Assembly (NCBI GenBank): GCA_038199985.1
Contig: JBBPYK010000088.1
Span: 32,782 to 96,781 of the forward strand
Source: Arthrobacter_J sp038199985
GTDB lineage: Bacteria; Actinomycetota; Actinomycetes; Actinomycetales; Micrococcaceae
DNA length: 64,000 nucleotides
Reading direction: 5' to 3'
Shown here: positions 59,471-64,000 of the stretch, piece by piece
How the letters are laid out: each line of letters begins with the position of its first letter
Numbering within the stretch: the first letter of the stretch is position 1
Made by a program: the position numbers and the translations under genes
The notes under the pieces: generated by a model
Seen by the model: the letters and a program-made list of their open reading frames with translations, nothing else
The model's database searches: none
What the model was told of the DNA's origin: nothing

Positions 59471-60375
59471 GCGGGCTGGAAGCTGTCGTGGCGGAGTTGC
59501 CCGGTTGGAAGCACGTCTTTTCCGGTAAAGTCCGTGACTTGTATGTGCCGATGGAGCCGGGCGAAGCCGAGGACCGGGTGCTCGTGGTGGCCAGCGATCG
59601 GATCAGCGCCTATGACCACGTTTTGGCCAGTGAAATTCCAGACAAGGGCACCATTCTGACCCAGTTGAGCCTGTGGTGGTTTGAACAGTTGGACGTGCCC
59701 CATCACGTCATTGCTTCTGAGGTGGCGGATGGTGTTCCGGAGGCTGTTGCTGGCCGCGCCATGATCTGTCGGCACTTAGCTATGTATCCCGTGGAGTGCA
59801 TTGCCCGAGGCTACCTCACGGGTTCCGGCCTGTTGGAGTACCGTGAATCCCGGACGGTGTGCGGGTTGCCGTTGCCCGAGGGACTGGTGGATGGGTCCCG
59901 GTTGGAACCCGCCATCTTCACGCCGTCCGCGAAAGCGGAGGTGGGCGAGCACGACGAGAACATTGCTTACGACGGTGTTGTTCAGCGGGTCGGAGCAGAG
60001 ACGGCCGATACCCTGCGGCGGTTGACCTTGGAAATCTACACGCAGGCGGAGGCGATCGCGCGGGACCGCGGCATTATTCTGGCAGACACCAAAGTGGAGT
60101 TCGGGCTAGACCCAACCACGGGTGCTGTCACCCTCGGCGATGAGGTTCTGACACCCGATTCGTCAAGATTTTGGGACGTTGCGGATTACGAGCCAGGACG
60201 GCCGCAGCCTTCTTTCGACAAGCAGTACGTGCGCGATTGGCTGACTTCTGCCGTGTCTGGTTGGGATCGGCCTTCAGGGGAGCAACCGCCGAAGCTGCCC
60301 GAGGACGTCGTCCGCCGAACCCGCGAGCGCTACGTTGAGGCCTATGAGCGGCTTACTGGGAGACAGTTCTCCTAG
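59467..60375 (+). CDS. purC: SAICAR synthase
   Basis: A 302-residue enzyme joining aspartate to CAIR. Motifs: 'HVFSGKVRDLY', 'VVASDRISAYDHVLASEIPDKG', 'PVECIARGYLTGSG' and 'LADTKVEFGL'. It matches the actinobacterial form (longer than the 240-residue E. coli type). GTG start overlaps the purD stop, so purD-purC are coupled. Confidence 0.96.
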   Translation: MSGLEAVVAELPGWKHVFSGKVRDLYVPMEPGEAEDRVLVVASDRISAYDHVLASEIPDKGTILTQLSLWWFEQLDVPHHVIASEVADGVPEAVAGRAMICRHLAMYPVECIARGYLTGSGLLEYRESRTVCGLPLPEGLVDGSRLEPAIFTPSAKAEVGEHDENIAYDGVVQRVGAETADTLRRLTLEIYTQAEAIARDRGIILADTKVEFGLDPTTGAVTLGDEVLTPDSSRFWDVADYEPGRPQPSFDKQYVRDWLTSAVSGWDRPSGEQPPKLPEDVVRRTRERYVEAYERLTGRQFS

Positions 60376-60390
60376 GTTATTTGAACAAAA

Positions 60391-60448
60391 ATGTGGCGCA
60401 GCTACAGGTAGGTGGTTAACGAACCACGTTCCTGCAGCTGCGCCACAT
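60391..60448 (-). terminator. Long hairpin terminator behind the microprotein gene
   Basis: ATGTGGCGCAGCT (60391-60403) pairs with AGCTGCGCCACAT (60436-60448); an inner stem CAGG/CCTG and GTGGTT/AACCAC extends it. On the minus strand TTTTTGTTC follows, a U tract, so it ends transcription of the small gene at 60481; on the plus side it may also serve purC. Confidence 0.7.
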
Positions 60449-60480
60449 TGCGTGTCTACCGATGAGGGTAGAGAGGGAAC

Positions 60481-60594
60481 TTAACGCTTGCGGGCCTTGG
60501 GCTCGTCGTCGTGCTTGGCCTTCTTGTCGGCGCGTTTTTCCTTCAGTGACTTGGTTGCAGCCTTTTTGGCTCCGGGGTTGTTTGGTGTTTTCAC
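60481..60594 (-). CDS. Lysine-rich microprotein (37 residues)
   Basis: The minus strand encodes a 37-residue very basic protein: GTG start at 60594, then KTPNNPGAKKAATKSLKEKR..., ending ...DDEPKARKR. Ribosome-binding sequence GGAAAGGAAA lies about eight bases before the GTG. Lys/Arg make up about 40 per cent of residues; there are no membrane or cysteine features. Similar short Lys-rich proteins with the core 'SLKEKRADKKAK' are, from memory, widespread in actinobacteria. It could bind RNA or DNA, but that is inference. A terminator hairpin lies 33 bases after its stop, supporting a separate transcript. Confidence 0.7.
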   Translation of the reverse strand: MKTPNNPGAKKAATKSLKEKRADKKAKHDDEPKARKR

Positions 60595-60704
60595 AGAGAT
60601 TTTCCTTTCCCTCCGCGGGCGGGGTTAATCTGCCCGTTGAGCAAGACCATACCCTCTTTTACTGGAAAGGCCATTCGTGGTCGAAAGGCTCTGCCAGTGG
60701 CCGT

Positions 60705-61082
60705 TCAGGGACGCTTGGCTTTTATCGCCAGGACCGGGCATTCGGCCTCGAGAAGGATGCGTTGAGCCGTGCTTCCCATGAACATCTTGCCCACCGGAGT
60801 CCGTCTGCGCATGCCGATGACCACAAGGTCAGCGCTTTGTTCACTGGCGGCTTCGAGCAATTCTTCAGCTGGGTCAAAGTCGCCGATGATCTCCATTAGT
60901 TCGTGGTCTACTCCGGACCTGCTGAGCAGGTCCTGGAGCGCTTGACTGTCCACTGTTGAAGGCGCCTTGCGATGCGTGCTGACGACGATGAGGCGAGTGG
61001 CCTTCTCTGTGGCGAGTGCAAGGGCGTATTCCAGGGCTGCTTTGCCCTCTGGGGTGGCTCGGTATCCAACAACTATGCCCAT
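60705..61082 (-). CDS. Universal stress protein
   Basis: A 125-residue UspA-type domain: 'GIVVGYRATPEGKAALEYAL' at the start, and the ATP-binding motif 'GMRRRTPVGKMFMGSTAQRIL' (G-2x-G-9x-G-S/T) near the end. It probably binds ATP. Located between the amino-acid permease gene (which it follows by 19 bases on the same strand) and the microprotein; likely co-transcribed with the permease. Confidence 0.93.
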   Translation of the reverse strand: MGIVVGYRATPEGKAALEYALALATEKATRLIVVSTHRKAPSTVDSQALQDLLSRSGVDHELMEIIGDFDPAEELLEAASEQSADLVVIGMRRRTPVGKMFMGSTAQRILLEAECPVLAIKAKRP

Positions 61083-61101
61083 GGGTAACTCCTTCTCAGT
61101 C

Positions 61102-62508
61102 TCAGACGTCTAGGTTTTCGGGGTCACTGAAGCGTGTCCTCTTGGCCCGTACACTGCGGTTCCAGAGCCAGTTGACCGCCCAGAGGACAACACCGAGTGC
61201 CAGCATCAGGCCCGCAATCTGGTATTCGATCGGGTCCTGTGCCCAAGGGCCCACGAGGAATGCACAGGTGATCGCTCCAATGTAGGGCAGAATTTTCGGT
61301 GCTTTGAAGTGGTCGCGGTCGATGGGCCTGCGTCGCAGAACGATGCAGGCAATATTGACCACGGTGAAGACGATGAGCAGCAGGAGGGCGGTTGTCCCGC
61401 CGAGCGCACTCACGGTTTCACTGCCCATGAAGTTCGTGACGGTAATGATGAGGACCGCCGCGATCACCGTCGTGAAGATGATAGCGGCCCAGGGGGACTG
61501 GCGGCCGGGGAGTACCTTGCTGAGCGAGCGTGGGAGGACATCTTGTTTGGCCATGCCGTAGATCAGGCGGCTGGCCATGAGCATGTTGATGAGGGCTGTG
61601 TTGGCGACGGCGAAGATGGAAAGAAACGGGTAAATCACGTCCACTGGAACTCCGGGGGCGCCCACCTGCACCACCTCCAGTAGCGGCGTCGCGCTTTCGG
61701 ACAGCCTGCCAATGGGGACGATGGCGACGGCGGTGATGGACACCAACACGTAGACGACGGCGGTGATGGACAGACCGGTCAGCATGACTTTGGGGAAAAT
61801 TTTGACCGGGTTGTGGGTTTCTTCGGCCATGTTGACGGAGTCCTCGAAGCCCACCATGGAGAAGAACGCCAACGATGTGGCCGCGGTAATGGCTAGGAAG
61901 ACGCCCTTGTCTGCCCCGGCTTCGAAGACCACCACGTTGCTGAAGTCTGCAGTGCCCTGACTCATGGCCCAGAACCCGATGATGATGACGATCAGCAGCC
62001 CGGTGAGCTCTATGAGAGTGAGCACCACATTGAATTTGATACTCTCGCCGACACCGCGGAGGTTGATCAGTGCCAAGACGACGATGAACGTCACCGCGAT
62101 GGCGGTGACCCCTGTCGGTCCCCAGTCGAGGCCGAAACCGACGATGAAGTTCTCTGCAAGGAACTTTGATGCGGTGGAGGCGGAGGTGATGCCGGAGCTG
62201 AGGACAGCGAACGTCACGAGGAATGTGACGAAGTGGATGCCGAACGCTTTGTGTGTGTAGAGAGCAGCACCTGCAGCCTGCGGGTATTTGGTGACGAGCT
62301 CCAGATAGGAGAAAGCGGTCACGGTGGCGACGGCGAAGGCCAGCAGGATCGGCGCCCAAGCAGCGCCGCCCACTTCTCCGGCCACTTTGCCAGTCAATGC
62401 GTAAACGCCTGTGCCCAGAATGTCACCGACGATGAACAGGAGGAGCAGCTTGGGCCCCATCGCCCGTTTGAGCTCCGATTTCTCTTCGATTTCGACGTGC
62501 TGGCTCAT
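61102..62508 (-). CDS. APC-family amino-acid permease
   Basis: A 468-residue permease with twelve predicted helices. 'LLLFIVGDILGTGVYALTGKVAGEVGGAAWAPILL' region (VGDILGTGVYALTGKVAG) is the helix-1 signature of the APC superfamily. 'FFSMVGFEDSVNMAEETHNP' is the conserved helix 6 stretch. The substrate is not predictable. ATG at 62508 (MSQHVEIEEK) was chosen as the family-like start. A longer open frame adds 107 unrelated residues. It is followed by the universal stress protein gene. Confidence 0.9.
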   Translation of the reverse strand: MSQHVEIEEKSELKRAMGPKLLLLFIVGDILGTGVYALTGKVAGEVGGAAWAPILLAFAVATVTAFSYLELVTKYPQAAGAALYTHKAFGIHFVTFLVTFAVLSSGITSASTASKFLAENFIVGFGLDWGPTGVTAIAVTFIVVLALINLRGVGESIKFNVVLTLIELTGLLIVIIIGFWAMSQGTADFSNVVVFEAGADKGVFLAITAATSLAFFSMVGFEDSVNMAEETHNPVKIFPKVMLTGLSITAVVYVLVSITAVAIVPIGRLSESATPLLEVVQVGAPGVPVDVIYPFLSIFAVANTALINMLMASRLIYGMAKQDVLPRSLSKVLPGRQSPWAAIIFTTVIAAVLIITVTNFMGSETVSALGGTTALLLLIVFTVVNIACIVLRRRPIDRDHFKAPKILPYIGAITCAFLVGPWAQDPIEYQIAGLMLALGVVLWAVNWLWNRSVRAKRTRFSDPENLDV

Positions 62509-62679
62509 ACTCCAACGCCTTTCGCGTGGTTCGGTGCCTCTGCCGTTCAGTATTCCACGCGTGGGGTGCCTGAAACAGGTTATCCACAAGAATGAACAAG
62601 GGGGTGGCCCGGGGGCGGCGGGCGTGATAAGGGGCGCAGTGTATGCTTTCGTCACCAACAGCAACCGGGGGATCACTTC

Positions 62680-63810
62680 ATGAATAACGTGCCGTCTCAA
62701 CCTGCCCAAAAGGTTCGGATCCTCCTGCCCATCGTCGTCGGCTTTGGGCTCTTTCTCTTGGTGCTCGCCCTCGTCCTCGGGGGATTCGGACGCGGCACGG
62801 TGTCGACGGCGGTGGCGGAGCCCACCCACGCAACCACTCCAACACCGAGCTCGACGCCGTCTGCTACCCCAACGAAGACAGCCACCGCCACTGCCACCCC
62901 AACTCCCACGCCGACCCCGGCCGATACTGCGCCGGTGGATGGGGACGATGTGGCGGCCGCAGCTGGTGACCCGGAGGCCCCTCAGAACCAGCCCGAATAC
63001 GGTGTGCGGGCGCTGGCGTTGCTGGAGACATTGGCAATCAAGGGCCGTGCCCCCAAAACGGGTTACGACCGCGAGGAGTTCGGCCGGGCATGGGTGGACG
63101 TTGACCGAAACGGTTGCGATACCCGCAACGACATGCTCAACCGCGATCTAACGGAGATCCGGCATGCCAACTCCGTTCCGTGCAAGGTGAGCGCCGGCAT
63201 GTTGGCGGATCCGTATACGGGCACAGTGATTTCTTTCCTGCGCGGGCAAAAAACGAGCATTCGCGTCCAGATTGATCACGTGGTGGCGCTATCTGACGCC
63301 TGGCAGAAGGGTGCTCAGCAGCTCAGCCCAGACCAACGAGTGGCCTTTGCCAATGACCCACTGAACTTACAAAGCACAGATGGCCCCACGAACGGGCAGA
63401 AGGGTGCGGGCGACGCAGCCACGTGGCTACCACCCAACGGCTCGTACCGCTGCACGTATATTGCACGGCAAATCTCTGTCAAGGCAACGTATCGGCTGTG
63501 GGTGACGCAGGCCGAGCACGATGCAATGGCGCGGATCCTGACGAATTGCCCGGACACTATGGCTCCCACCAACCAGGTCTCACCCGCCCCAGCGCCCGTT
63601 CAAGAGCCGGCCCCGGCGCCCGTCCAGGAGCCCGCACCGGCGCCGGTGCAGGAACCTGCTCCTCCTGCTCCTGCCCCCGTGCCAGCTCCGGCAGCGTACT
63701 ACCCCAACTGTTCAGCCGTTCGTGCTGCTGGTGCGGCTCCAATCTATGTCGGGCAGGCGGGCTACGGAACGCACCTTGACCGCGACCGCGACGGCGTTGC
63801 CTGCGAGTAG
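62680..63810 (+). CDS. Secreted HNH (GmrSD-like) nuclease with Excalibur domain
   Basis: A 376-residue protein with an N-terminal membrane segment (about 15-35), a Thr/Pro-rich stalk, a nuclease domain and a C-terminal calcium-binding motif. The nuclease signature is 'IRVQIDHVVALSDAWQKGAQ' (HH-type, DHVVAL) with 'FANDPLNLQSTDGPTNGQKG' and 'WLPPNGSYRCTYIARQ', as in GmrSD/DUF1524 C-terminal domains. The last 40 residues are an Excalibur domain ending 'DRDRDGVACE'. Between them is a Pro/Ala/Gln repeat of 'QEPAPAPV' units. It is probably an extracellular nuclease anchored or attached to the cell. ATG at 62680. Confidence 0.87.
   Translation: MNNVPSQPAQKVRILLPIVVGFGLFLLVLALVLGGFGRGTVSTAVAEPTHATTPTPSSTPSATPTKTATATATPTPTPTPADTAPVDGDDVAAAAGDPEAPQNQPEYGVRALALLETLAIKGRAPKTGYDREEFGRAWVDVDRNGCDTRNDMLNRDLTEIRHANSVPCKVSAGMLADPYTGTVISFLRGQKTSIRVQIDHVVALSDAWQKGAQQLSPDQRVAFANDPLNLQSTDGPTNGQKGAGDAATWLPPNGSYRCTYIARQISVKATYRLWVTQAEHDAMARILTNCPDTMAPTNQVSPAPAPVQEPAPAPVQEPAPAPVQEPAPPAPAPVPAPAAYYPNCSAVRAAGAAPIYVGQAGYGTHLDRDRDGVACE
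63586..63696 (+). repeat. Codon repeat for Ala-Pro-Val-Gln-Glu-Pro units
   Basis: Three tandem copies of an eight-residue 'PAPVQEPA' unit in the nuclease gene, followed by Pro-Ala stretches. The copies differ at synonymous positions, so this is a protein linker and not a recent DNA expansion. Confidence 0.7.
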
Positions 63811-63885
63811 CGCTCCTGGCGTGGGACATTAACCCGAACTCATCAACTTGAGTCCGGACGGAAGTTCGGTTGGTAGGCTACAGAA

Positions 63886-64000
63886 ATGACACAACTTCAC
63901 GGCAGTCATATTCTCGTTGTTGGCGCTACTGGTGGCCTAGGTAGCGCCATCGCCCGGTGTTTAGTGAAAGAGGGAGCTCAACTCACTCTGTCCGGCAGGA
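63886..64000 (+). CDS. SDR-family oxidoreductase, N-terminal part (runs off window)
   Basis: The first 38 residues are visible (MTQLHGSHILVVGATGGLGS...). The glycine-rich NAD(P)-binding motif GATGGLG at residues 13-19 and 'IARCLVKEGAQLTLSGR' identify a Rossmann-fold short-chain dehydrogenase. The catalytic part lies beyond the window, so the substrate is unknown. Confidence 0.8.
   Translation, partial: MTQLHGSHILVVGATGGLGSAIARCLVKEGAQLTLSGR

Noticed and set aside
61418..62359. 313-residue open frame on the minus strand in another frame of the permease gene
   Set aside because: It is rich in His/Arg from a shifted reading of the permease codons, has no ribosome-binding site, and the permease frame is clearly conserved.
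62509..62829. 107-codon extension of the permease
   Set aside because: Its sequence is unlike APC proteins and it overlaps the divergent nuclease gene start.
1..64000. CRISPR arrays, prophage, integrase or attachment sites
   Set aside because: No regularly spaced repeats, phage structural genes or tyrosine recombinase found on reading; only the transposase relic was seen.

Overview
The window is chromosomal DNA of a moderately high-GC actinobacterium, most likely of the order Micrococcales and close to the Micrococcaceae/Arthrobacter group. This rests on gene content: dnaK-grpE-dnaJ-hspR with HAIR operators, DUF3073 and DUF4235 proteins, a septum-formation-domain protein, an LpqY-SugABC-type trehalose importer, bifunctional-type dCTP deaminase and frequent GTG/TTG starts. 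No species can be named from sequence alone. There is no prophage, intact insertion sequence or CRISPR array; one short transposase relic is the only mobile-element trace.

Layout. 1-8.6 kb: the 3' part of a thioredoxin/NHL-repeat protein, a membrane-anchored protein, a trehalose-type ABC importer operon (lpqY-sugA-sugB-sugC, minus strand), a cytosine/guanine-type deaminase and panD. 8.6-12 kb: a membrane protein, tRNA-Gly(CCC), an M4 protease of the protealysin type translationally coupled to its emfourin inhibitor, and two SseB-domain paralogues. 12-16.7 kb: kynA, dcd, and a tightly overlapping histidine kinase / kinase-like membrane protein / response regulator trio, followed by a three-hairpin segment that looks like a small RNA ending in a strong terminator. 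16.7-24.8 kb: an Atg22-like MFS carrier, the complete Mrp Na+/H+ antiporter operon (mrpA with fused B, C, D, E, F, G) and a DUF4235 protein. 24.8-28.2 kb: a TPP riboswitch controlling a ykoE-ykoD-ykoC ECF importer. 28.2-32.4 kb: pabC, a P-loop-kinase/PabB fusion, a low-molecular-weight tyrosine phosphatase and a LysE exporter.

32.4-37 kb: the heat-shock operon dnaK-grpE-dnaJ-hspR, with a sigma-A-like promoter flanked and overlapped by two HAIR operators; a third HAIR box lies in front of clpB at 47.5 kb, so HspR made here probably controls both loci. 37-47.5 kb: a DUF3060 lipoprotein, a secreted metzincin with three SLH domains, trmB, a DEAD-box helicase, a DUF2254 membrane protein, a penicillin-binding lipoprotein, a cupredoxin/membrane-protein pair and a HutD protein. 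47.5-64 kb: clpB, a septum-formation-domain protein, DUF3073, an operon asparaginase / sterol-carrier-like / membrane protein / purF / purM, a molybdopterin oxidoreductase divergent from purD-purC, a 37-residue lysine-rich microprotein gene, a universal stress protein, an amino-acid permease, a secreted HNH/Excalibur nuclease and the 5' end of an SDR gene.

Most of the window is core metabolism and stress biology. The parts that deserve a second look are the kinase / kinase-like / regulator trio with its adjacent putative sRNA, the kinase-PabB fusion, the protease-inhibitor pair with neighbouring SseB paralogues, and several compact regulatory arrangements (a terminator inside mrpG, a Shine-Dalgarno-sequestering hairpin in the thiamine leader, and a small gene divergent from dnaK that shares its operator). 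Domain and family assignments are by recognition of motifs; no database search was run.
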